Source of the DNA: Aquanectria penicillioides
Lineage: Eukaryota > Ascomycota > Sordariomycetes > Hypocreales > Nectriaceae
DNA length: 64,000 nucleotides
NCBI GenBank assembly: GCA_003415625.1
Contig: PYIU01000003.1
Span: forward strand, 7,068,001 to 7,132,000
Direction of reading: 5' to 3'
Made by a program: the position numbers and the translations under genes
Shown: positions 1 to 11,696 of the stretch, piece after piece
How the letters are laid out: every line of letters starts with the position of its first letter
Numbering within the stretch: position 1 is the stretch's first letter
The notes under the pieces: model-generated
What the model saw: the letters and a program-made list of their open reading frames with translations, nothing else
What the model was told of the DNA's origin: nothing
Database searches by the model: none

Positions 1-1605
1 GTGACATATGCTTCGATTGGGAAGGGCGCTGGAATGAAGGATGATCCCGAAGGAGGATTCAGAGACATCAGTGCGTCGTGGATGGATCCAGGCAAGCTTA
101 AAACCCAAGTGTGCAGATGAGACAGGCAGGCTTGAAGGACGAGACGCAGCTCACGGAGGGTGCATGACGTAGGACGGGCGGCTTGATGGGCGGAGGCTTG
201 CAGGGACAAGTGCGGTCCTGGGGGTGCCACCACTCATCGCCGCAGAGGTTTATTGGCTCTATGCAGTGCTTTTGTGTACGGACTGACATTGTCACTCACT
301 AATTTATGGCGTTCGATACGGATACATTGACAGCACTCGGGGCGTCGGCTGCGGTGGAGACCTCGCAGAGGAGCCCCGATCGGCTCTAAGCGGGAAATAG
401 CTGCGTGTAGCGGTCTGGCAGCGGGCGGGCGGGCAACGGGCAACGGGCAACGGGCAGCGGGCAGCGGGGCCAGGAACGTGTCCGTATGGCGCGCTATGAG
501 TTGGTAGCGAGTCCGTGCTAGGCCATATCGGAGTCGCACAAATCACAAGCAGCGGGATGCATTTTGGTCAAGCCCCCGGCTGTTGTTGCGCCTCAGCAAT
601 GTGCTTCCATGGCGTCCCTCAAGCCCTCAGGGGGAGCCTTGGCTGCTGCGCGGCGGTTGGTCGGTGGTCCTCCCGGGGCTTGGTCGCTGATCCTCAGCGT
701 CGCACACCGTTGCACACGGCCGCCTCCAGCGCCGAGACTAATTAAAGCCTGGGGAGCCTCTCAGGGCGGTATTTGCCCACACGTGGCGATGCTTTTGGGC
801 AGGGCTTATCGCCTCCAGTCTGGCCCTGGCTCTGTCACGATGCGAATTGATTGGCAGCCCGCCCAGCTCAGCCTTCAAGCTGCTGGCCCTGGGGGACTCC
901 ATCAGGTTTTGCACCCTTTTGCTGCGTCCCTAGCTAATTACATTGCGAATCATCGGCTTCACCAACCACGCTTTACACGGACGATTGACGCCGATAATCC
1001 TCCGCATACACGTATCCTGCTGCAGCTTGGGACGCCATCAACATGACAAACACGAAGATGATTGCCGCGTGGATGCGGAGCCCATGATCTTTATACCGTC
1101 CTCCCCCCCACGCATCGACAGGACATTCAGGTACTATCTACATCAAGCCCTCCATGATAGCGACGGCCTATCGACCATCCGCCTCCCCGCCGTGTCCCAC
1201 GAGTCCGTGGAACAACCGCGTGGCCAAGAACTTTCCAATCCATCTTGATCAATAGCTCGTCGTGCTACTGTGCCCCTTATCCGTTGGCCGACGTACATTA
1301 CATGTACTCCGTGCTCTGCCCCTTCCCACGCTGAGCCACGCGATAGCGCCTTGTCAAGCTTCGTCGCCGGTGCATCTTCCTTCATCTTCCTTCGCAACCC
1401 ACCCTCCATCTGTTCGCAGGCGGGTCTCGTGCCCCTGCCATCAACTTCCTTTTCATCCTCCGTTGGTTGCAACGCTGCACGGTTGCACCTTGGCATCAGC
1501 TCCATCCATACGGTACCTACAGCCATCCCTACATCCATAGATACATTCATAGTAGGTATCTCGGATCTGATCCCGTGGCCAGCCCTGAGGGGGGGTGCAG
1601 CTGCA
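1..1605. other. 5' intergenic region, no gene seen
   Basis: No reading frame here has recognisable protein similarity or a splice-consistent model. The frames that are open are GC-rich overlapping frames with low-complexity content. The last few hundred bases are C/T-rich, as expected for the promoter and leader of the glycosyltransferase-like gene that begins at 1606. A heptamer minisatellite lies at 434-468. Confidence 0.5.
434..468. repeat. Heptamer minisatellite (CARCGGG)5
   Basis: Three copies of CAACGGG are followed directly by two copies of CAGCGGG. A GGGC-rich stretch precedes them. It is a short simple tandem repeat with no coding support. Confidence 0.9.
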
Positions 1606-3524
1606 ATGGCCTCGCGTTTCCTCTCGCACCGCTCCGCATCCAGATTGAGACTTGGCTCCGACTCCGATCTCTTTGGCCATGAACTTCCCTACAGCCGTCC
1701 CCGGTCGTCGACAGAACCAAAGGGCTCTCCATCGTCCTTCGCCATGTCGCAACTGGGAAGGCGACTCAAGTTGGTGATTTCGCTCGCCGCCTTGATTCTC
1801 CTGTTGTGGTCTACTTATCTCGCCCTCGTGAGTCTCACATACACGTTGCCCATAAGGCTGAATCACTTCAAGTTTGGGGACCTTGCCGAATTGACCACTT
1901 CTTTCCACAGTTCGCCTCCCCCCTCCGAAATTTCCTCCCTGGCCAGTCCTCCGTGAGCCTCATTTCCGTTACCGATCTCGAACGCCTCAACATTCCCCAG
2001 CACGATGGAAACGCCACCAACTCGCGCCGTCTACGGCTCTTCATGCCCGCCGACTCGCCACATATAAACCTGTGCAAGACAATGATGTCCGCCGTCGCAC
2101 TTGGATACCCCATGCCGATCCTCCTCAACTGGAATCGCGAGTACAACCGACCCTCGTGGCATTTAGCTGGTAGCCATATCGCCAAACTTGAGAGTCTTCT
2201 TGGCGGCATTGAAGCCCTGTTGGAAGACTCCAAGGACAATGACGACGTGAGCGAAGACGACCTCGCCGTTCTGGTCGACGGATACGACACTTGGTTCCAG
2301 TTGCCTCCTTCGGTTCTCATCCAGCGCTACCACCTGATCAACCGTGAAGCCGACGAGCGAATTCGTCAACAATGGGAAAGGCTCGATTGGGGCGACAAGT
2401 TCCCAATCGCAGCCCCTAAGCAGGACATCATCGTCACCTCCGCCAAGGACTGCTTCCCAGATAGCAACTCGGGCTCTGACCCTCACTACGAGCACTGGCC
2501 CGAGTCGCCCATGCCAGCCGACATGTACGGCGAAGGCACCGACAAGGTGCCATTCTCATTTGACTCGGCACGCAAGTACAAAAAAGTGCGCCCTAGATGT
2601 GTCAACAGTGGCATGATCATGGGCACCATGGGCGCGTTGCGGGACGCGTTGCGCCGTTGCAAGGAAAAGGTCGATCGCGTTGCCATGGACGGCCGCCAGC
2701 TCTGGAGCGACCAGGCTCTCCTCGCCGAGGTCATCGGCGACCAGGAGATATGGCGCGAGTGGGTGAAGTACATGGGCTCGACTTGGGATGGTAGGGTTGC
2801 ACAAAATGACTTGTCCTCATTGAAGTCAGAAGTCAGCAGCATTGCGACGGCAGCCATGGCAGGTCGCCGGTTCGAATTTGGTATCGGCCTTGACTACAAT
2901 TTCACCACGATCCCTCCGACGTGCTCTGCTGAGGAGGATGGCTTCTTCGTTAAGCTTGACGACAAGAACGCGGTAAAGGAAGAGTCCATCAAGGCTGGTG
3001 TAACGGGTGACGTGCGCGTTCAAGGCATCCCTCCGGAGCTAGCCAAGAACGATATCGAAGATGCGCTTCTTGGTGGCATGAGCTGGGGCCAATTGCCCCT
3101 GTATACGGACTTCTTTTTTGGCAACACGCCAGTGGGAATTCACCATAACGCGTATGTCGGTGGCCTGAAGCCGTTCCGCCTCAATAACTGGTGGGATAAG
3201 ATGTGGTTCTACCCTCAGTTGCGGCAGCTTGTATCACACCGGCTTCAAGTGAGCAACAAGGCCGCTACGCCGTTGGCGAGGATCCGACCCATCGAAAGCC
3301 AGGAGACAAATGGTGAGGAAATTGTCTATTGGGCTCCGAGCGAGGACCGAGAACGGAAGGTGGCGAGAGTGTTTAAACCCTCAAGAGCACGAGGGGATAA
3401 ATTTACCCCCATTGGGTGGGATGGCGTCTGTCAGAAGGATGACAACTCCCGGAAATGGTATGACGAGTTGTTCGCGGACACGGGACCGTTGAATCCCGAG
3501 CACATTGAATGGATATATGACTAG
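1606..3524 (+). CDS. Type II membrane glycosyltransferase-like protein (PLOD/GT-like fold)
   Basis: Two exons, 1606-1827 and 1911-3524, are separated by an 83-nt intron (GTGAGT...CCACAG) and give 611 residues in one continuous frame. A basic Ser/Arg-rich cytoplasmic tail is followed by one hydrophobic segment at about residues 54-75 (LVISLAALILLLWSTYLAL), so a type II Golgi/ER membrane topology is likely. The lumenal part has a D-G-Y-D motif at residues 197-200 inside a hydrophobic strand (LAVLVDGYDTWF), the usual metal/nucleotide-sugar binding position in GT-A folds. Later conserved-looking stretches are CVNSGMIMG and DDQ-type loops, with a C-terminal WYDELF region. I recognise the family as the fungal proteins resembling the glycosyltransferase domain of lysyl hydroxylases; donor and acceptor are unknown. 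A Met at residue 47 is an alternative start. The gene is convergent with the next gene. Confidence 0.75.
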
Positions 3525-4428
3525 ATACCAATGTACGTAATTAGAATCAACCAGCACAAAGCTACATCGGGTTATGTGGCGTCTTTTCAAGTCTCGTTCC
3601 TGGCACTGAGGGCACTTTGGATGAGCCTTACGGTTGGTCTAGAACCAACATCACAACCTGTGGGAAGCGATGTTGTGCGACAGCCATGCAGTCACTCACA
3701 TGCTCAGTCTGGAACACCCGGTTGTCGGAATGCGCAATGCATGAGGTCATGCACGCAGAAAAGGAGAGTTACATGAGCGATAATCGTGGCACTAAGGAAC
3801 CTAAGGCAATCTCGTCACGATATTCGCCATGCCGCTTGCAACGCGATCCGAGCCCAATGAACGCCTCCCCCACGCCGCCGGCACCAACGCCTCGGACAAG
3901 TTGGGCCAAAGGCTTCCAGCCGGCAATACAGGGGTGCAATTGCCGGATCCCTGCCTAAGGGGGGGACGACTAAGCTGTGGGGTGGCGATGAATCCAACCA
4001 TGACTGCATGGAACGGACGGGACTGGACCGGACCACAGCAAGTCGCATTTTGTTTATTCAAAGGCTTCACAGAGAGGTGCATTGATGCGAGTTGGAAAAG
4101 ATTAGAATAAAGCATTGCGAATGTCCGTATATCGGAGTCACCATTACTACATTATGAAAACAACGTCATGTCCCGACTTGAAGGGGCAGAGGATATAAAA
4201 CCATACACTTGCCAATGAGGGTATTCAAACCACACAACCGCCTGCCCGAAAACAATAGTGAAAAAAAAAGGGAAAAAAGGAGAAAAAAAATCAACGACGG
4301 AAACAAACAACACCGTAATGTCCTAGTCCGGATCGTAACCCATAATTCTTGAAGATGTTCCGCCCAATAAGCAACAAAGAAAATTCGAAAGAACAAACCA
4401 CAACAGTGACTTGGGCCCTTGGTGCCGT
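3525..4428. other. Convergent intergenic region
   Basis: These 0.9 kb lie between the 3' ends of two convergent genes. AATAAA-like motifs near 4105 and an A-rich stretch at 4258-4290 are compatible with polyadenylation signals for the two transcripts. No gene or RNA structure was recognised. Confidence 0.5.
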
Positions 4429-6420
4429 TTACAAGGTCGCAGTAACGGCCTCTTCGGAGATCCTCACAATCTCGCAGAGACTCCGCACGAGAATCATGTC
4501 TATCTCCTGCGTCTCCACCTCCATCATGCGGTCCTCTCCGCTGCCCTCCTCGGCCATCATCTTGGCCGTGGCGATCAGCCGCATGATGCAGCGCAGCAGA
4601 CCCGCCTCGATGTTCCGAGTAGCGTTGTCCTGTGCAGCCGTCGGTGTCCCTCCGGTGGCCGTCATTTCGTCCTTGCTGAAACTCCAGGCGGTGAGGGGGG
4701 TGCTGAGCTTCTTGGTGATGCGGCCGCCGCCAGCATTGAGCTGGATAGGCCGCTGCGGGTTGTCGAGGCCGAGCAACGAAGCGGCCTTTTTGGGGATGTC
4801 CTCGTTCTGGGACTTTTTGGAGCTTGCTGTCGACGATCTGTGAGACGACGGCGGCTGGCTCCGAGGAACACGGGAAATGTAATTGTAGGCGACAATGTGG
4901 GCGTAGAGGGCGTCGCAAATGTAGTCTGAGCATGTCCCAAAGACATGTCTCAGAGGTGCCCAAGCATTTGGACAAACCGAAGCCTCATGGGTCGAGGCGT
5001 CGTCAACACCTTCCTCACTCGAATGGTGGTGCGTTCGGTGCAGCCGTGTAGAGATGGATTCTTTTCCATGAGAAACCACCTTCTGCCAAAGCGACTTTCT
5101 TGGGTGTTGCGGTGGTTCGTCTCCGAGGGGCTCCCTCCACATGTCTGTTGACGGGTGCCTGACCTTTTTCGAGTATGCGCGGATAGTTTCGACTGTCAGA
5201 CTAGAAGAGAGAAGCATTGTCTCGGGAAAGCATGCAATGGAAACTCTCAGTGTCTCAATGATATCAGGCGGTAACGGAACCGCCTTTGCCAAGTCATCGG
5301 ATGCTAGCTGAGGGATAAATGAAGGATTCGACCGGTCCAGCCATGCCTGCACAGTTGGCAATGGCGAAGGCGGAGGCGTTGTTTGGATGTACACCGTGCT
5401 CGGTCGTCGCCACGGTGCTTCACCGTCATCAAAAATACTATCATCGTCGTCAAACTCCATTGAATCCAAGTCAGAATCGTCCTCCTGTTCAGGAGTCGTG
5501 AGACTGGGTGACGGCTCTGGCTCGATCTGATATAGGTAGCGGGCATGTGAAGGGAGTTGCAAAGTTCGAGGGCGTTTGCGAGGAGCGGCCTTGGGCTCTG
5601 GGCAGGGAGATTCGGGTCTCGAATACGTAGTCAAACTAGTAGTCGTATGGCCTAGAGATGCTCGTCGAGGAGGAACTTCCACTGATCTGATCGAATGTCG
5701 TCTTGAGAGGGTTCCGGCGGCCGAGGGGGGTCTTGGAGGAAGAGGGGTGCGGGATCGCGCAAGGTCCTTGATGCTCCCTGTGTTATCGAAAACTGAGTCC
5801 GTATTGAGAAGGGTGGGTGGCCGTGGGGAGAGAGGTGCGGGCTGTTCGCTGGCGACACACTCTCCTTCCATGTCAAGGTCCTCTTCGTCAGAATCGATGT
5901 CGATCCAGCTATGGTCTAGAGACATTTGACGCGATAAAAGAGCCTTTGGTGATGGAGCGCTGCCGCTGGCGGACGTGAGAGAAGTAGCGGCAGTGATGAT
6001 TGACTGTTGGCGAAATCGGATTGAAGGGCCTTCGACGCCACCGGATGATTCACTTCCAGGAAGAGAGTCGACGTCTGAGGTGACCTCGGTTCCGTAGTCT
6101 TGGCGGTCAAGTGACGATACAACGGAGTCCCGCTCCTCAATCGCACCAAGGGTTTTGACTCTCATAGACGCAGATTGGTAGGGAGATGTGAGAATGCGTC
6201 CGGGGCAGGACATGGTTCTCTGTTTGTTCTTTTCCTCGTAGCTCAAGGACCTCGATGGGGTGCCGGCGGTCATGTTCTTGGCCTCAAACACGGCACATGA
6301 CATCTCCAGATCTCTCGCGAGGAGCTCAGGAAAGCATTGGCCCGCCTCGTCGTCCATAATTTCCTCGCTAGGTTCGCTACAGGGCGTGGCTGGCCTGGAC
6401 TTTGGCAAAGACAGTGCCAT
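4429..6420 (-). CDS. Uncharacterised Ser/Pro-rich fungal protein
   Basis: A long uninterrupted frame; the first in-frame ATG is at 6420 (663 residues). The same frame stays open, without an ATG, up to the stop at 6592-6594, and residues encoded at 6421-6510 still look coding (KACRRTSAPGL), so a 5' exon or a frameshift probably lies upstream. The N-terminal two thirds is Ser/Thr/Pro-rich and probably disordered, with a strongly acidic patch (MEFDDDDSIFDD). The C-terminal third is more ordered: a predicted helical segment around DIIETLRVSIACFPETML, then a Cys/aromatic block (VFGTCSDYICDALYAH), a disordered linker and a final helix (CIMRLIATAKMMAEE). I do not recognise a named domain. The composition suggests a regulatory or scaffold protein, but that is inference only. 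Confidence 0.7.
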   Translation of the reverse strand: MALSLPKSRPATPCSEPSEEIMDDEAGQCFPELLARDLEMSCAVFEAKNMTAGTPSRSLSYEEKNKQRTMSCPGRILTSPYQSASMRVKTLGAIEERDSVVSSLDRQDYGTEVTSDVDSLPGSESSGGVEGPSIRFRQQSIITAATSLTSASGSAPSPKALLSRQMSLDHSWIDIDSDEEDLDMEGECVASEQPAPLSPRPPTLLNTDSVFDNTGSIKDLARSRTPLPPRPPSAAGTLSRRHSIRSVEVPPRRASLGHTTTSLTTYSRPESPCPEPKAAPRKRPRTLQLPSHARYLYQIEPEPSPSLTTPEQEDDSDLDSMEFDDDDSIFDDGEAPWRRPSTVYIQTTPPPSPLPTVQAWLDRSNPSFIPQLASDDLAKAVPLPPDIIETLRVSIACFPETMLLSSSLTVETIRAYSKKVRHPSTDMWREPLGDEPPQHPRKSLWQKVVSHGKESISTRLHRTHHHSSEEGVDDASTHEASVCPNAWAPLRHVFGTCSDYICDALYAHIVAYNYISRVPRSQPPSSHRSSTASSKKSQNEDIPKKAASLLGLDNPQRPIQLNAGGGRITKKLSTPLTAWSFSKDEMTATGGTPTAAQDNATRNIEAGLLRCIMRLIATAKMMAEEGSGEDRMMEVETQEIDMILVRSLCEIVRISEEAVTATL

Positions 6421-6599
6421 CAGGTCCTTCGTACTGGACACGGAACGCTGCTTCGACAGGCCTGGGGCAGATGTTCGTCGACAAGCCTTGCGAGTAATGT
6501 TCGGATCTTCCCCGTGTAAGTAGATGGCCACAGGAATCCTCGGGAAGGGACACACATGGGGGGGTGATCTGGGAGACAAACTTCGCAAAGCTCAAGACC

Positions 6600-9500
6600 T
6601 TGAGAACACCAGTCGGTGGATGATCCGGAAGCAGGACACGACAAGTGTTATATGACGGGGGCTTGGTCTTGGACCACTAGGACCGAGGTGTGTCGGGCGG
6701 GTGGATCTGACCGAGAGTGGACACACGGGGCAAAGACAACAATAGTCAAGGGAGAATGCCTATGTCTCGCAACATTGGGAAGTCAAGTGTCGCGAAAACG
6801 AGAAAGGATGGGGCCGTGGAGGGCAAGACTTGGGCGGGGTCTGTCGCACATGGTGGCAGAGTCCGTGATACGGAGGGAGGCCAGGACAAATAATGTAACT
6901 AGCGACGCCCTGGCAAGAGGAATGAGGTGAGAAGCTAGGTGGCGCTCCCAGGGAGGAGATGGTAGCACTGCGAAAAAGCAAAATGGATGGATTGCCAAAA
7001 AGCAAAATAGCTCCCCGATCCCGACTAACAGGGATAGGAGCTGAAGCGGGCCTCCAAGGTTTTTTTTGCTCTGGAAGTTTGGAAGGTCGCTGATCCTTGC
7101 CAAGGGAGAGGGAAAAAGAAACGAGACAAGCCGGGTCGGTCAATGGTCGACTTGTCTTTCGTCTTTGTCTGTGTCTTTGCCGTTTGCCATCGCCGTTTCC
7201 TTTGTTTGTGAAAGCCGAATTGTATCCCAGCTGGGGGGGGCATTTGCTGACCTGGCATGTCTTGCCGTGACAATGCCATCAGCTTGTCAGGAAACTTTTT
7301 CATGCCTTCTACAATTGGACAAAGCTCCTGGGCGAGGGCACAGACGAAGGAGAGCGAAGAGCCGCGCCAAGGCTGTTGCTACTGCATATAGCGAGGAACG
7401 AATGCAGCAGCACTGCTCCTCCATAGGGCATGTTCGTGTTGTCGTCCACACCCCCGAGGCGTCCAGGTACGCACGGGGCGGGGAGCAAAGTGTCAAATAT
7501 AATCAGACCTCCTTGCGGTGCTGCATGGCCCGCACATCGACTATGCCTACTAGCCCAGCGACACAGGCCAGCGGCCGCTGAGGGAGATGCGAGTTGCGGG
7601 AGGTTTAATGAGAGAGTCAGATGGGGTCCGGGGAGACGACCATGCCCTCCAGAGGGTGCTGCCCGCCGTTTCCGATCATGATGGAAATTGAGAGGCGTGT
7701 CGGTTACGGTTAGAGCAGGTCCTGCGGGCATGTGCTTCAGGGCAATCACAGTAGTTCAAAGGTGTGAAACAGGTTACGTGCCCATTGCCAACAGTGGCAG
7801 TCAACAAGCGAAGGAGATGTCGTGAGCTGTAAGTTTGGTGGGTTGGACAGCTGGCGGGGTGGCTGAAACGAGGGACTGGTATGAAGGCAAACTCTCATGA
7901 CGGGGTCCAGCGTGGTCGAGGCCTGAGGGAGCAATGGAACCCCACGATGACCCAAGGCAGCACGAAGCCAGGCCGACGGACATCGCCAGTCGCGGCGAGC
8001 GGGAGAATGAGAGAGGCCCACGGTGTTTCCAGGTGGGTGGGAGACGTACGGATGGAGGATGAATTGCATTCCCTGGCCTGCATTGCGCCATCAGCTTGGG
8101 TGGGCTCGATGCCGTCTCGAAAAGGCCGCGGTTGCCACATGGCTTTCATGTGTCTGCATGGCAGCCATCATGGTACCCTCTCCAATGTGGAGATGCGAGC
8201 TTTGCTTCGTCCATGGCCGATGCCGCTGCTGCTGCTCGGGACCGGTAGAGTAGATGCAATGCGTGCGCAGTCTGGCTGTGCAGCCCAGGAGTGTGGCTCC
8301 CGCGCCCACGCCCACGCCCACAGCCCACCTCTAGGTCTAGGGTCTCTGTTGAGCATGGTGCAGGCTGCCTCGAGTCCGGATGCGTTACATAGTATTAGCC
8401 CCAGGATGAGCAGATTTGATAGATTACAGGTCGACTAAACCGAGCAGGAAGGGTGTCCGAGGAGGGTGTCCGAGGAGGGTGAGGGGCGGCGCCAACCCAA
8501 CGAGGAGCACCGAGGCCACAAGTTGGACGCGTCCACCGCGCCCTCACTGCAAGGAGGACTCCAAAGAGAAACGTCGCGTCGTTGCAAGGTGGCGGACACA
8601 CATCAAGGACCCGAGCGAAAAGTGAAATGTGACGAGAAAAGACAAGAAAAAGAAAGCATGCACCCGGAGGCACGGGCAACAAGACATGGTTAACTCAAAG
8701 CCGTTTAGGCCCGTGGGGTTCACCAACTTGAATGTGATGTGAGGAGCAAACGACTTACGGCATCGCCTTGGTCCAAGCAGGGGTATGGTTGACGGGAAGC
8801 AGAGGGCGACTGGCGAACCTTGGCCGCCGACTCGACAGCCAACATATGCGCTATATCATTCAAGGAGCGGCGGCTTGGGGGAGGGGGACGGGCGCTAACG
8901 GGCAGCTGTTCCAGGGGAGGGGGGGATGTCAGGGCAAATAAGGATGCGAAGGGCAACCACAAGGGCCACTCCCGAGCACTGCAGCGAACTACCTGCTAGA
9001 GCGCATTGGCCGGAGAGGAACCCTTGGAGGTTCACTTAGGGGCGGCCCGGCATGTGGGCTTCGCCGCGGCGGCGGACGGCTTACAGTTAGGCGGAGACTA
9101 CAATGCCATATGACGGGCTCTAAGGGACATAAATGACCCTTGAAGTCGTGAATAAATCCCCCAAGGCGATGGCGGCAACCAGGGGGTGAGATGCTATGGT
9201 ATAGGAAGAAGCTCGAGATGGCCACCCGTGATGAGAAGAACGCCTGGGGGACTAGAAAATCTATCGGACAGGCATAGAGGCCGCCTGGGGAATGCAGCTA
9301 GACACAGAGAACCCTGGGGGGCCGCCTGTGAGCTCTGGGGCCCCGGGGGTGCCTTGGGGCAACTGGGAAAAGCAAAGGACCCTGAACTGGAACCTACCCC
9401 AAGCCAACTACGAGTGAGGCGGTTTTCTGGGGCTACGTTAGCAGCTGCCACACCGCCCGCGGCTGGTATTGGCGCGGTCCACGAGCTTACCGAAAAAGAA

Positions 9501-10290
9501 AATGCTGCCCTAGGATTGAGTTTCCTTGACCCCCCAAAGCTCACAATTCACAATTCATGGCCGCAATAAGACACGCGCCCAGAGAAGAAAAGAGAAGCAG
9601 GCAAACAGGCCTTTCGTTTCCTGCTGTGCTCTATCCTGGCGCTCTGTTTGGCTCAGTCCTAGCTCAGCCCTCGTCCACAGGAAAGCGGGTTGTGATCTGA
9701 TCGTTGCCTCATAGGCTGGGGCCACCAACGCTGCCCCTGTCCGTGATTCGCCTGCCGTTGCGTCCCACTTCTCTGCCCCCCCTGCGTGTCTTTGTGATCG
9801 CCCTTGAGCTTCAGTCAGGTTTTTTTGCTTGTTCCTGTTGCACGTCTCTTGGCTCCGCAACGGTCCTGGTCCGAAAATTCGTCGAATCCTAGAATCCTGG
9901 ACTCTTCCCTGGATGACGCGCTCCTCCAATTCGAGCTCATATCGCATACATGGGCACAGACCAGCCAACAATTGCCAATTCCGCGTTTTGAGCCTCTGGC
10001 CGCAAATTCTTTTTTCACCAGGCCGCAACTTCCAGCCTGCTCCAGCCGACTCCAGTCTACATCGCCTTATTTATCTTACCTCTCCGTGGATACCTAGTCT
10101 CGGCTCGCTTACAACGGCCCTCACGTCACTTGGGTTTTCCGTGGCTTCTAGATCGCTTCGCACCTCCGGGACTGGCTCTCTCAGTGGAGGGTTTTTTTTT
10201 TTTTTTTTTTCCGACTCCCTTTCTCCATTCCACCACCAGCGACTTTTCAAATCGTCACCCACGTGCTACACCGCAAAGAGATTGCCGACA
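6600..10290. other. Long gene-free region upstream of IPI3
   Basis: About 3.7 kb without a supportable gene. It holds GC-rich sequence with several short simple repeats: a GTGTCCGAGGAGG duplication near 8453-8480, CCCACG repeats near 8306-8325 and a T19 run at 10192-10210 in the IPI3 leader. Open frames overlap in several phases and on both strands, lack splice-linked continuation and show no family similarity. The right end (about 9700-10290) is pyrimidine-rich and is the likely promoter and leader of IPI3. Confidence 0.5.
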
Positions 10291-11696
10291 ATGCTTTCTC
10301 AAGACTTCATTTCGGCCATCTGTGGTGCGCCTCTTGCTGCCAATACGGTAATCTCCAAGGATGTCGGCATCTACTCTCACGCTCTCACACCCTCCCATGC
10401 CGTCAAGGCAACGTTCAAGAAGAGTTCTACCCCGGTCAACTGCCTGGCCGTCAGCGACACTCACATCTTTGCCGCCCAGGACCAAAAGGCCCACGTCCAC
10501 GTCTATTCTCGTCTACGCGGCAACCAAGAGGCTCTTGTCCCTTTTCCCGAGAGGATCCGCAGCTTAGCCCTCGCTGGCCAGGTCCTTGTCGTTGGCACCA
10601 CCGAAGGGAGACTGTTTTTGTGGGAGGTCAGTCCACTCCGTTGCTTCTGCCCGCCACATGGCGTACTGTATGATGCAAGCCATTGCCTTCAGATATACTG
10701 ACAGCCCAAACAGCTGTGCACGGGCCGACAATTGTCAACTCCCCCTGCCATGTCCAGGGTGTTTCCTGCCTGGCTGTCACGCCCTATCACATCCTGTCAG
10801 GTTCCGACGACTCCAACATCAACGTCTGGTCGCTGTCCCGTCTACTCGATCTTGATGCCCAGTCGGAACATGAACCCGAGCTAACCCTATCCAACCACCG
10901 TGGTGCAATCACCAGCCTGGTGGTAGGTCCGAGCACCAACTCCGAGACAAACATATGCGTGTCTGCAAGTAAGGATAAGACATGCATCGTCTGGAACTTT
11001 CAGACTGGTCAGGTTCTACGAACGTTGCTCTTCCCCACGCCACCTCTTTGTGCCTCCCTCGATCCAAGTGCTCGAGCCCTCTTTGTTTTTTCTGACGAGG
11101 GCGCTTTGTACCTCATCGAGCTGTTTGGTGGCGACAAGCCGATCCTTGGTTCCCAGAGTACGGAACCATCTTCCATTGTTGTACAGGTCAACGCCCCCTT
11201 GGCTGTCTCAGATCCAGAAGCTGGCCAGCCGTCCTGTCTTGCGCTGACATACGATGGCACATCCCTCCTCTCCGGCCACACCAAGGGCAAGATCCTGCGG
11301 TGGAGCTTGGCAGACAGTTCTCACCCGACCGAGGTGGCCAACCTGAACGCCTCCGTAACGAACCTCTGTTTCGTCTCTCCACTACCATCCGCTCAGCCAA
11401 CCAAGATAGTCAACATTGTCAAGCCGAACCAGAACATCAAGCAATATGTGTTCACAGCCCAACTAGACAGCGATTTGTGCACAAAATCCCGGTTCAGCGA
11501 CCTGCTTACTGGGAATGGCTTTTCGTCGCCATCTATTGAGATGGACGTCCCCGCGCTCACCACCAATTCGTCAGACGAGCAACCGGATCTCGAACTAGAG
11601 AGGCAGAATCGGCAATTCTGGACCATAATCAACAACAACAAGGCTTTGCAGAAGCCCAATTTCATGCAGTCAACTGTCACCCAAAGCCCCGCCTGA
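10291..11696 (+). CDS. IPI3: Pre-rRNA processing protein IPI3 (WD40; apparent frameshift)
   Basis: Exon 1 (10291-10626) and exon 2 (10714-11696) flank an 87-nt intron (GTCAGT...AACAG). The product is a WD40 beta-propeller protein. With Rix1/IPI1 it forms the Rix1 complex, which acts in ITS2 processing and 60S maturation in the nucleus. Typical IPI3 signatures are visible: LFLWE at the exon 1 end, CTGRQLSTPP at the start of exon 2, then CHVQGVSCLAVTPYH, SGSDDSNINVW, NHRGAITSLVVG and SASKDKTCIVWNF. The C-terminal coiled region has LERQNRQFW. The frame changes between TPP and CHVQ, exactly at a C5 run (10741-10745). One extra C gives an uninterrupted 439-residue protein of normal length. As written the gene is broken; an assembly error is more likely than loss, because the gene is essential in yeast. 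Confidence 0.9.

Noticed and set aside
98..1550. Several overlapping open frames of 65-160 codons on both strands
   Set aside because: They are GC-rich shadows of each other, with no family similarity, no splice continuity and low-complexity content.
6760..8700. Many open frames in the gap before IPI3
   Set aside because: Frames overlap on both strands, are rich in Pro/Arg/Ser typical of GC-rich noncoding DNA, and have no conserved motif or splice-linked partner.
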